Source: an uncultured Peptostreptococcaceae bacterium
GTDB taxonomy: Bacteria; Bacillota; Clostridia; Peptostreptococcales; Peptostreptococcaceae
Length of the DNA: 64,000 bases
Assembly: GCA_947072565.1 (NCBI GenBank)
Contig: CAMTIM010000046.1
Location: forward strand, 1 to 64,000
Direction: 5' to 3'
Each line of letters starts with the position of its first letter. The first letter of the stretch is position 1. The notes beneath the pieces were generated by a model. The model saw only the letters and a program-made list of their open reading frames with translations. It was not told the DNA's origin and did no database searches. The translations under genes were made by a program, and so were the position numbers. Of this stretch, positions 52,900 through 60,629 are shown in pieces.

Positions 52900-53766
52900 T
52901 TGATAAAAAATTTTATTAATCGTGTGAAAAATTTAGTAGAACAAAATAAAGAAAGTAAGGGACATGTTGAATTAATAGATAAGAATAAAGAAACTATACA
53001 ACAAACTACTGTACCAGATATATGTGAAGAAAAAGTAATCAAAGATAAAGTTGAAGATGTTAAAAAATGTAGCCAAGAAAAAGTGAAATCTACAGAAGAA
53101 AAGGTAGAAAAAAAAGTTGAAGAAAAAATACAAGAACCTTTGACAGAAGAAGACAAAGAATACATAAAAGATATAAAAATTAAAAGAGGACAAAGTATAA
53201 AGGCTATAGACGTATATACTAAAGAACCACAAATTTTTAAAACACATAAAGAATGTAGTAAAAAACTTAAAATTCCTGTACAATATATACAAGAAAACCT
53301 AAAATATGGATATACAGATTATTTAGGAGAAGCTATAAATTATTTAAGTAAAGAACTAAAATTATCATCAGAAGAAGAAATAAATTATTTAGAAAATACT
53401 AAAACACCTTCTCAAATTTTAAGTTTATTAAATAATAAAATATTTACAACTAAGATGTCGGAGTCTAAAAGAGACGAAATTTTATGCAACGAAAAAATCG
53501 AACCAATAAAAATGCATTATACATTTGAATGTATAGATGAAGAATATGATGATTATTTTAAAAAATATAAGTCTATAATTAAAAGGGGTGGGAAGAAAAA
53601 GATAGAATTAGTAGATAAAAAGGGGGAAGTTATAGAGATATTTAAATCATTAGATGAATGTGCAACATTTATTAATAAAGAAAAAAATGAAGTAGTATAT
53701 ATGCTAAAATATAATGATAATAAAGTTGGAAGAAATGAAATAAGGTATAGTCTAAGAAATGTTTAA
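52900..53766 (+). CDS. Protein with two NUMOD1-like DNA-binding repeats, no nuclease domain
   Basis: A 288-residue protein starting at TTG 52900, nine bases after GGGAGG. The first 100 residues are charged and coiled-coil-like (KVEDVKKCSQEKVKSTEEKVEK). Then come two related modules: about 105-150 (SIKAIDVYTKEPQIFKTHKE and CSKKLKIPVQYIQENL) and about 235-285 (KKIELVDKKGEVIEIFKSLD and ECATFINKEKNEVVYML). Their pattern, a strand pair then a helix-turn-helix, resembles NUMOD1 modules found beside homing endonucleases. No GIY-YIG or HNH nuclease is present. A DNA-binding function is likely, but the role is unknown. Single gene, upstream of prsA. Confidence 0.7.
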   Translation: MIKNFINRVKNLVEQNKESKGHVELIDKNKETIQQTTVPDICEEKVIKDKVEDVKKCSQEKVKSTEEKVEKKVEEKIQEPLTEEDKEYIKDIKIKRGQSIKAIDVYTKEPQIFKTHKECSKKLKIPVQYIQENLKYGYTDYLGEAINYLSKELKLSSEEEINYLENTKTPSQILSLLNNKIFTTKMSESKRDEILCNEKIEPIKMHYTFECIDEEYDDYFKKYKSIIKRGGKKKIELVDKKGEVIEIFKSLDECATFINKEKNEVVYMLKYNDNKVGRNEIRYSLRNV

Positions 53767-53876
53767 ATTCATATTAAATTCATTACACTTTCATTTCACA
53801 TTCACACATTCAAAGTAAATATAATATAAAATAGAATTATAATGTAAATATAAAGAGAATATTAGGGAGGACATAA

Positions 53877-54989
53877 ATGTCTGAGGAAAAAAAAACAAAC
53901 CAAACGAATGAAGATGATTTAGCAAATCAGCTTATAAATCAAGAAAACGAAGTTAAACAAGAAACACACCAAAATAAAGATGAGGATATAAAGCCAAATA
54001 AAAAATCGAAATTTAATATAAAGGTGGTAGCTATAACAGCAGTTGCTGGTGTGTTATGTTTAGGTATTGGATTTACAGTAGGAAAAGATGCAGGAAGAAA
54101 ATTACCAGCAACATATAAACACTATAGCTCTAAGGTAATAGCTACAGTAGGGGATACTAAAATAACGGAAAAAGACCTTGAGAAAAAAATGGAACCTTTA
54201 TTTTATATAAATGGAAAAAAACAATTAACACCTGACGAAATAAAGACATATGAAGAAAGCATGACAAATTATATGACTACTACAGAAGTGTTATATCTTG
54301 AAGGTAAAAAAGATAAGCTTGATGCAACTAAAGAAGAAATAGAAGCAGAGTATAAAAATTTAATGGCGAGTATATCTCAAAATTTCACAATAACAGAGGA
54401 ACAATATTTAAAAGAATTTAAACTGTCTAAAGCAGATATAGAAAAAGACTTGAAAAAAGAATTGATAGCATCAAAATATATGCAACAATCTACAGAAGTA
54501 AGTGATAAAGAAGTTAAGAATTACTATGATAAAAACAAAGATGAGTTCTTAAAAGTAAGAGCATCTCATATATTAATTCAAAACAAAGATGATAAAGGAA
54601 AACCAGTAAGCGAAGAACAAAAGAAAAAAAATAAAGAAAAAGCACAAGAAATATTAAAGAAAGCTCAATCAGGAGCAGATTTTGCTAGCTTAGCAAAAGA
54701 ATATTCTCAAGATGGTAGTGCTGCAAATGGTGGAGATTTGAATTTCTTTGCAAGAGGACAAATGGTAGAGCCATTTGAAAAAGCTGCATTTGCTCTTAAA
54801 TCAGGAGAAATAAGTAAAGATATAGTAGAAAGTGAATTTGGATATCATATAATTAAAAAAACAGATGAAAAGCAAGAGGATTTTGATACAGTAAAAGAAG
54901 AATTAAAAACTAAATTATCTTACAGTAAACAAAGTAATTTATTAGATAATTTGTCAGAAAAATATAAGGTAAATATAAAAAAGAAATAA
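53877..54989 (+). CDS. prsA: PrsA-like parvulin peptidyl-prolyl isomerase
   Basis: An extracytoplasmic foldase for secreted proteins. The 370 residues have a cytoplasmic polar N-terminus of about 50, a membrane segment (about 53-72, [20 protein letters not shown]), SurA-like helices (about 85-225) and a parvulin domain (about 230-325) with [42 protein letters not shown] and [10 protein letters not shown]. No lipobox Cys fits a lipoprotein cut (the Cys in VLCLG is inside the helix), so it looks like a single-pass anchored form. GGGAGGAC precedes the ATG. Terminator follows. Confidence 0.92.
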   Translation: MSEEKKTNQTNEDDLANQLINQENEVKQETHQNKDEDIKPNKKSKFNIKVVAITAVAGVLCLGIGFTVGKDAGRKLPATYKHYSSKVIATVGDTKITEKDLEKKMEPLFYINGKKQLTPDEIKTYEESMTNYMTTTEVLYLEGKKDKLDATKEEIEAEYKNLMASISQNFTITEEQYLKEFKLSKADIEKDLKKELIASKYMQQSTEVSDKEVKNYYDKNKDEFLKVRASHILIQNKDDKGKPVSEEQKKKNKEKAQEILKKAQSGADFASLAKEYSQDGSAANGGDLNFFARGQMVEPFEKAAFALKSGEISKDIVESEFGYHIIKKTDEKQEDFDTVKEELKTKLSYSKQSNLLDNLSEKYKVNIKKK

Positions 54990-54999
54990 ATGAGTTAAG

Positions 55000-55032
55000 G
55001 ATGTTCTAAGATTTTTTAGAGCATCTTTTTTC
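55000..55032 (+). terminator. Intrinsic terminator after prsA
   Basis: GATGTTCTAA pairs with TTAGAGCATC (one G-U) across a six-base loop and is followed by six T. Confidence 0.9.
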
Positions 55033-55201
55033 ATAAGTGTAAACTCTGCTATAATAAATATAATGATTAAGTTTTAAAACAATTGATTATAATTAAAAAG
55101 AGAATTTATAAAAATTAAAAATCATAATAATTAATAAGTCTAAATTATATTTGATTAATTATATGAGATAAAATTAATAGTTTTATTTAGGAAGTGGTGA
55201 A

Positions 55202-56770
55202 ATGAGAATCATAAAAGATAAAAAATATAGGAAATTCCTAGTATTAATATCTATACCTATACTAATCATTGCCCAATATTACTTTTTTAAAGTTGGAATT
55301 TTAAGGCCAATGGTAAAGGGAGTAGAAATTAAGATATCAAAAGGTGACTATATATTAGACATAGATCAATTTGTAATGAAATTAAAGGATAAAGTAACTT
55401 TATCAAGTGGAGAATACATAACTATACCATCATATGCGAAGGATCCAAATATTTGGTTTAATGTTTTAGACAATAGTGGAGTTTTAAAAATAGAAAATAA
55501 AAATGAATTAGTAGCGATGAAAGAAGGTACATCAACAGTTGCTATTATGAAGAACTCTAGGGTGTTGAGAAAAGCTAATGTGAAGGTTGTAGACCCAAAG
55601 GTCAAAGATATAATTGTAAAGTCTGATAATGACTTGAAATACGTTGGAGATGTGGCGAACATAAGCACAACACTTAAAGTAGATTATGATAAATTTGAGA
55701 AAAAAGAAAAAGTTACATATAAAAGTAGTGATGAAAGTGTTATAAAAATTGTAGACAATAAAGTAGAAGCTATAGGAGTAGGAAGTGCCAAAGTTTACAT
55801 AAAGGCAAAAAATAAAGAAGAAGTTCTAGAATATAATAATATAAAAGCTAAGGTATCTAAAATAGACATAGCAAGTAATATAAAAATAGAAGTTGGGGAA
55901 AGTAAAAAATTAAATCCTAACATAATTACGAATCCTAAAGGGTTAAAACATGCTAAGGTTAAGTACGAATTAGTTGAAAACAAACTATCAGTACAAAGGG
56001 CAATAAGATTAGACCCCGATGGAACTATAGTAGGTATTAGAGATGGAAGCGAAGAAGTAAGGGTTATATGTGATAATAAAAGTAAAATAGTTACAGTTGA
56101 AGTGGTAGAAAAATCTTTAACTAATAATAAAGTAGAAAATTTAAATGTAGATTATAATGTTAGTGATAATAAGCTTAAAGTATCGCTTACATGGGATTAT
56201 ATAGAAGGTATATTTGACTATGATGTTTACTTAAGAAATAATTCATTACAAGAATCTAAATTTAAGGTAGTGAAATCTGTAAATATAAAAGAAAAAGATG
56301 CTAAATCTTCTAAAAAAGTAAAAACTACAATAGAAGTAGATCTGATTGATGGAAAAATCCCGAGCTTGAGTATGTATGTAGTAGGAAAAACTCAAGACGG
56401 ATTGAATACTGATCCAAGTAATATTGTAAATATAGGTCCACCTAAAGAAGATATAGGTGAGATAGCAGTTCAAAACTTACAGGCTTATATAAATGAAGAA
56501 AGCAATACTGCTAAGCTTAATTGGAATGCTATACCTATTAAAGATATTCAATATAGTATATATGTAAAAAACAATTTAGCACAAGAAAGTGGATTTACTT
56601 TACTTGAAAGTTCAGTTTCTGCAAATGAATATACAATAAACCTTGAAGATACAGATGTAGACTTAGATGTATATGTAAAAGCAAAACAAGGAGATAAATA
56701 TTCTAAAGAAAGTAATATAATAAAAATAAAAAGAGAAAAAGTAACTGAAGAAAATAATCCAGAGACTTAG
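55202..56770 (+). CDS. Membrane-anchored protein with Ig-like and FN3-like domains
   Basis: A 522-residue surface protein. A basic start and one N-terminal hydrophobic segment (about 12-30) would leave the rest outside. Residues about 40-310 look like three bacterial Ig-like (BIG_2-type) repeats, with patterns such as KSSDESVIKIVDNKVEAIGVGSAKVYI and DPDGTIVGIRDGSEEVRVI. Residues about 315-515 show two fibronectin-III-like domains (KLKVSLTWDYIEGIFDYDVYL and TAKLNWNAIPIKDIQYSIYV), each ending in a similar NI motif. No sortase signal is seen. It would bind or build the cell surface, but no ligand is evident. AGGAAG lies upstream of the ATG. Confidence 0.83.
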   Translation: MRIIKDKKYRKFLVLISIPILIIAQYYFFKVGILRPMVKGVEIKISKGDYILDIDQFVMKLKDKVTLSSGEYITIPSYAKDPNIWFNVLDNSGVLKIENKNELVAMKEGTSTVAIMKNSRVLRKANVKVVDPKVKDIIVKSDNDLKYVGDVANISTTLKVDYDKFEKKEKVTYKSSDESVIKIVDNKVEAIGVGSAKVYIKAKNKEEVLEYNNIKAKVSKIDIASNIKIEVGESKKLNPNIITNPKGLKHAKVKYELVENKLSVQRAIRLDPDGTIVGIRDGSEEVRVICDNKSKIVTVEVVEKSLTNNKVENLNVDYNVSDNKLKVSLTWDYIEGIFDYDVYLRNNSLQESKFKVVKSVNIKEKDAKSSKKVKTTIEVDLIDGKIPSLSMYVVGKTQDGLNTDPSNIVNIGPPKEDIGEIAVQNLQAYINEESNTAKLNWNAIPIKDIQYSIYVKNNLAQESGFTLLESSVSANEYTINLEDTDVDLDVYVKAKQGDKYSKESNIIKIKREKVTEENNPET

Positions 56771-56831
56771 TAATAAACAATCCTATAAATACATATAAGT
56801 AGATATACTGTACTTTAGGGGAGAGATTACT

Positions 56832-57038
56832 TTGAAAAGAAGATATGAACAAATAAATGAATCGTCCAAAGCATTAGCTTCAGAGGCATTTAAGGCTTAT
56901 ACAGGAAAAAAAGACTATAAAAGAGCTATAGAAATTTACAGTATGTTAGCAACTTATACATGTATTCCTGAAGATATATCAAATTTTTCTAAAAATATGG
57001 TAGGAAGACTTAGCAAAAAAATTGAAGAAAATGCTTAA
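56832..57038 (+). CDS. Small helical protein of unknown function
   Basis: A 68-residue protein starting at TTG 56832 behind GGGGAGAG. It is mostly helical and charged (YEQINESSKALASEAFKAYT, KKDYKRAIEIYSMLATY), a pattern like a single TPR-type repeat. One Cys and no membrane segment. I do not recognise a family. It lies 61 bases after the Ig/FN3 gene and is followed by a terminator, so the two may share a transcript. Confidence 0.65.
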   Translation: MKRRYEQINESSKALASEAFKAYTGKKDYKRAIEIYSMLATYTCIPEDISNFSKNMVGRLSKKIEENA

Positions 57039-57042
57039 TATT

Positions 57043-57079
57043 AAAAAGGTTATCTCCATAAAGAGATAATCTTTTTTTT
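57043..57079 (+). terminator. Intrinsic terminator
   Basis: AAAAAGGTTATCTC pairs with GAGATAATCTTTTT across a short loop and runs into T residues. Confidence 0.92.
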
Positions 57080-57248
57080 ATACAATAAGTTATTAAAATT
57101 GACATAACTTGAAAGTGATAAATATATATGATAAAATTAAAATTAAAATAAATTAAAATGCAAGTTTAGATGCAAATAAGCAAAATAAATTTCTAATTTG
57201 GAAATTTACAGACTATTAAAAAATAATCACATAAGTAAAGGAGGTAAT

Positions 57249-58550
57249 ATTAAGGTAAAAAGCCTTAGTATACAACTTATGAACGAACAAACTAAAATAT
57301 CGCTAGAAAGAGCAAAAGAACTTAAGTCAAGAATAAAAGATTATATAGATATAAAAGATTCTATTCCAAAGGGAATTGAGAATGAAAATGAAATAAATAA
57401 AAGAAAAGAACATATATTAAACGTATTAGGTGCAACAACAGAAAATTGGAATGATTACAAATGGCAACTATCTAATCGAATAAGTGATGTAGATACTTTA
57501 GCTAAATTACTAAAATTAACAAACAAAGAGATAAGTCAAATAAAACAAGTACAAAGTCAATTCAGATGGGCGATATCACCGTATTATTTAAGTTTAATAA
57601 ATCCTGATGATATATATGACCCTATAAAATTAATGTCAATACCATCATATATAGAATTAGAGCATTCACAAGAAGATTTAGATCCAATGGGTGAAGAATT
57701 TACAAATCCAGCAGGTAGCATAACAAGGAGATATCCAGATAGATTAATAATAAATGTAACAAATGAATGTGCAATGTATTGTAGACACTGTCAAAGAAGA
57801 AGAAACATAGGACAAGAAGATTGCCATAGAAGCAAAAAGGCTATACAAGAGTCTATAGACTATATTAGAGATAATGAAGAAATAAGAGATGTGCTTATAA
57901 CTGGTGGAGATCCATTGGCATTAAATGATGAAATGTTAGAGTGGATAATAAGTGAAATCAGAAGTATAGAACATGTTGATTATATAAGACTCGGTAGTAG
58001 GACACTAGTTACAATGCCACAACGAATTACAGATGAGTTTTGTAATATGATAAAAAAATACCATCCAATATATATAAATACACATTTTAACCATCCTATG
58101 GAAATAACCAAAGAAACTAAAGAAGCTTGTACAAAACTTGCTAATAGTGGAGTTCCATTAGGAAACCAAGCAGTACTTTTAAATGGAGTTAATAATGATA
58201 AATATGTAATGAGATGCTTAAATCATGAATTGCTTAAAATAAGGGTAAAGCCATATTATATATTCCATAGTAAGCATGTAAGGGGAACTGCTCATTTTAA
58301 TACATCAGTAGATGCAGGACTAGAGATTATGGAGTATTTAAGAGGATACACTTCTGGAATGGCAATACCAACATATATAATAAATGCACCAAAAGGAAAA
58401 GGAAAGACACCTTTACTACCACAATATCTAATATCAAAAGGAACAGATTATATAATGATAAGAACTTGGGAAGGTGAAGTTGTAAAAGTAGAAGATAAGC
58501 CGGCTGTTGATATAAAGAGCATGATAGAAAATAGCATTAAAGAAGTTTAA
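57249..58550 (+). CDS. eam: Glutamate 2,3-aminomutase (radical SAM, KamA family)
   Basis: A radical SAM/PLP enzyme that moves the amino group of glutamate to give beta-glutamate. The [4Fe-4S] motif is CAMYCRHC; the family spans about 430 residues here. Lysine 2,3-aminomutase uses two Asp (Asp293, Asp330 in C. subterminale) to bind the lysine side chain. Here these positions read Lys in FHSKHVRG and Asn in IINAPKGKG, exactly the swap described for glutamate 2,3-aminomutase. The start is uncertain: the strong ribosome site AAAGGAGG (57237-57244) has no ATG, GTG or TTG at normal distance; an ATT at 57249 fits best, and the first in-frame ATG is 57279. A terminator follows. Confidence 0.9.
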   Translation: MKVKSLSIQLMNEQTKISLERAKELKSRIKDYIDIKDSIPKGIENENEINKRKEHILNVLGATTENWNDYKWQLSNRISDVDTLAKLLKLTNKEISQIKQVQSQFRWAISPYYLSLINPDDIYDPIKLMSIPSYIELEHSQEDLDPMGEEFTNPAGSITRRYPDRLIINVTNECAMYCRHCQRRRNIGQEDCHRSKKAIQESIDYIRDNEEIRDVLITGGDPLALNDEMLEWIISEIRSIEHVDYIRLGSRTLVTMPQRITDEFCNMIKKYHPIYINTHFNHPMEITKETKEACTKLANSGVPLGNQAVLLNGVNNDKYVMRCLNHELLKIRVKPYYIFHSKHVRGTAHFNTSVDAGLEIMEYLRGYTSGMAIPTYIINAPKGKGKTPLLPQYLISKGTDYIMIRTWEGEVVKVEDKPAVDIKSMIENSIKEV

Positions 58551-58552
58551 AT

Positions 58553-58588
58553 AAAAAGAGTTGTCTTTAATTAAAGGCAACTCTTTTG
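58553..58588 (+). terminator. Intrinsic terminator after eam
   Basis: AAAAGAGTTGTCTTT pairs with AAAGGCAACTCTTTT across AATT (one G-U pair); T-run follows. The minus-strand gene end is close, so it may be bidirectional. Confidence 0.9.
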
Positions 58589-58614
58589 TAATATGTATAG
58601 AATTTTATTGTATC

Positions 58615-58962
58615 TTAAGAATTAGTAATTAATTCAAGGTATCCACTTGGATGGAAGAAATAAATATTACAGTTAGTTTTGTCAACAAAATAACCAATAT
58701 CAGTTTCAACGTTTGGTAAAAAAACATATCCTTGGAGTTTTTTGTTTTTTAGAGCCTCAAATTGACTAGAGTCTCCTTGATAGATATAGTCAACTTTGTT
58801 GTTATATTTTAAAAGAAGTTGTTTTGCTTCTTTTTGTGTCAGTTGTTTATGTTTAACAGAAGTTCCTTTTGTATTGGTTTGAGCAAAGCTTAATTGATTT
58901 AGGGGTTGTACTAAGAGGAAGCTACAACATAAAACACAAAAAACGATAATTCCTTTTTTCAT
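58615..58962 (-). CDS. Small secreted protein
   Basis: A 115-residue precursor with a clear signal peptide (basic MKKG, hydrophobic IIVFCVLCCSFLLV, likely cut near LSFAQ-T) and a mature part of about 88 residues. The mature part ends in a compact aromatic-rich stretch (VDYIYQGDSSQFEAL, GYVFLPNVETDIGYFVDK, IYFFHPSGYLELITNS). No known motif is recognised. It is a single gene on the minus strand, with a good AAAGATGG ribosome site, preceded by two perfect inverted repeats (58981-59009 and 59016-59074). This leader could control its expression. Confidence 0.75.
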   Translation of the reverse strand: MKKGIIVFCVLCCSFLLVQPLNQLSFAQTNTKGTSVKHKQLTQKEAKQLLLKYNNKVDYIYQGDSSQFEALKNKKLQGYVFLPNVETDIGYFVDKTNCNIYFFHPSGYLELITNS

Positions 58963-58980
58963 AATGCACCATCTTTCATA

Positions 58981-59009
58981 ATTATATTAAAATATTATTT
59001 TAATATAAT
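58981..59009. repeat. Perfect inverted repeat, 13-base arms
   Basis: ATTATATTAAAAT and ATTTTAATATAAT enclose ATT. It lies 19 bases upstream of the start of the small secreted protein gene (minus strand), so it would fall in its leader or promoter. Confidence 0.75.
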
Positions 59010-59015
59010 TATTAT

Positions 59016-59074
59016 CATAAATTTAAATATTTATAAGCATTATGACTCACTATTTATAAATATTTAAATTTATG
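59016..59074. repeat. Perfect inverted repeat, 21-base arms
   Basis: The 21 bases at 59016-59036 (starting CATAAATTTAAATATT) are the exact reverse complement of 59054-59074 (ending TTTATG), with a 17-base unpaired centre that contains GACTCAC. Perfect arms of this length in a promoter region are unusual. No T-run on either side makes it an obvious terminator. Confidence 0.8.
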
Positions 59075-59108
59075 CATAAAAAAATATTGTTTAGAATAAA
59101 AAAAATAA

Positions 59109-59136
59109 AGAGAATATAAGTATATACTTACATTCT
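59109..59136 (-). terminator. Intrinsic terminator of the AI-2E family gene
   Basis: On the minus strand GAGAATGTAAGTA pairs with TACTTATATTCTC (one G-U), followed by TTTATTTTTTTATT. It lies just after the gene's stop codon. Confidence 0.85.
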
Positions 59137-59157
59137 CCTTATTAAAAAAAATTAATA

Positions 59158-60246
59158 TTAAATAATATTTTTATGCTTGTATTCAATAAATTCACTTAAA
59201 TATATTTTTATAACTCCCATTATAGGAACTGATAAAATCATACCAGGAATACCGAAGAATCCTCCACCTACAGTAACTGCAAGTATAGTTAAAAATGGAC
59301 TAAGTCCTAATTGACCACCGACTATCTTAGGTTCAATTACAGCTACCTCAATTTGTTGAACTAACATTAAATAAAGTAGTGAAAACAAAGCTATACGGGG
59401 CTCATAATACAAGTTTATTAAAACAACAGGAGCCATACCTATTACAGGTCCGAAATATGGAATTAAATTCATAACACCGATTAAGGTACCAAATAATAAT
59501 GAATATTTTGAACCTATAAAATAAAGCCCAACTGCAGACAATAATCCAACTATAAATGAATCTAGTATTTTACTTGTAAAATATTTTCCTATATTAGTAT
59601 TTAAAGTACATCCAACATCTAATGTTAATTTTGCATATTTTTTACCTAAAATAATGTTTAATGATTTTTTATAAAAAGAAAAGAAGCTTTCTTTTTCAAG
59701 TAAAATATAAAAACAAATTATAAAAGCTAAAATAAACTGTACTATAAATTTAGATATAGAAAAAGTAGTACTAAAGATTTGGCCTAAGTAGCCAATAAGT
59801 AAATTGCTAACTTGAGGCATTGCAGCCATAGCTTTGTCAGCGAATCCTTTTAATGTATCTGGATCGATATTTTTTAAACTATTACCAATCTCAAAAATAA
59901 AAGCTTGTGTTTTTTGAGCATATAAAGGGAATTGATTTATCATATCGGCCAAACTGCTTATTATTATAGGAGCTGTAAATAATACAAAAGAAGCGAACAG
60001 AAGTATTAAAAGTCCATATGTAATAAGAAGTGCAAATATTCTCTTAAACTTTAGTTTAACCTCTAAAAAATTAACAAGAGGACTAAAGATATAAGCTAAA
60101 ACAAACGCAATTACAAAAGGCGTAAGTAATGATAATAATAATCCAAGCACATCGAAGAAGTATTGATAGCTATCTATAAATTTAATACAAATATAAGACA
60201 GTACTATCGTAATCACTATACTTAGATGAAATTTTTTATCTTTCAA
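59158..60246 (-). CDS. AI-2E family transporter
   Basis: A 362-residue membrane protein with about eight hydrophobic segments, of the AI-2E/YdbI-like permease family. Typical blocks are VNFLEVKLKFKRIFALLITY near residue 65, the PQVSNLLIGYLGQIFSTTF segment, and GVMNLIPYFGPVIGMAPVV with VGGGFFGIPGMILSVPIMG near the end. Characterised members export AI-2 or act as Na+/H+ antiporters, so the substrate cannot be fixed. AAAGGATG precedes the ATG on the minus strand. It is divergent from cspBA, with 128 bases between the starts. Confidence 0.92.
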   Translation of the reverse strand: MKDKKFHLSIVITIVLSYICIKFIDSYQYFFDVLGLLLSLLTPFVIAFVLAYIFSPLVNFLEVKLKFKRIFALLITYGLLILLFASFVLFTAPIIISSLADMINQFPLYAQKTQAFIFEIGNSLKNIDPDTLKGFADKAMAAMPQVSNLLIGYLGQIFSTTFSISKFIVQFILAFIICFYILLEKESFFSFYKKSLNIILGKKYAKLTLDVGCTLNTNIGKYFTSKILDSFIVGLLSAVGLYFIGSKYSLLFGTLIGVMNLIPYFGPVIGMAPVVLINLYYEPRIALFSLLYLMLVQQIEVAVIEPKIVGGQLGLSPFLTILAVTVGGGFFGIPGMILSVPIMGVIKIYLSEFIEYKHKNII

Positions 60247-60344
60247 AATAACACATCCTTTTCAAAATTAAATTAAATCAATATATGTATTATACAATAA
60301 AAGCATTATTAATACATATATATATAGTGAAAATATTTAATATA

Positions 60345-60629
60345 ATAATAGTTAGTTAAAAAGGGGTGATTTAAATAGATTATGAAGTAGTAGTTAAATA
60401 CAACGGAGATATATTAAAACTTGAAAGTTTATTAGGTGTATCTGTAGAAGTTTTAGGATATAACTATGCAATAATAACAGCTGATTCACCACAACAAATA
60501 AAGAGCCTTTTAGATTATCCAGAAATAGAGTATATAGAAAAACCATTTATACTACAAACTCAAGATACTCAAAGCTTTTCAAGTTCGGGTATAACGAAAT
60601 TTAAACAAAATAACAACTTAACTGGAAAA
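60345..60629 (+). repeat. Direct repeat, copy 1 (csp leader and 5' coding end)
   Basis: Bases 60345-60629 match 63716-64000 with 16 mismatches and no gaps (about 94%), counted by eye. The match starts 30 bases ahead of the AUA start codon, including the ribosome site, and runs through the prodomain; it stops only because the window ends. Several mismatches are silent, so the copies are under coding constraint. Confidence 0.95.
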
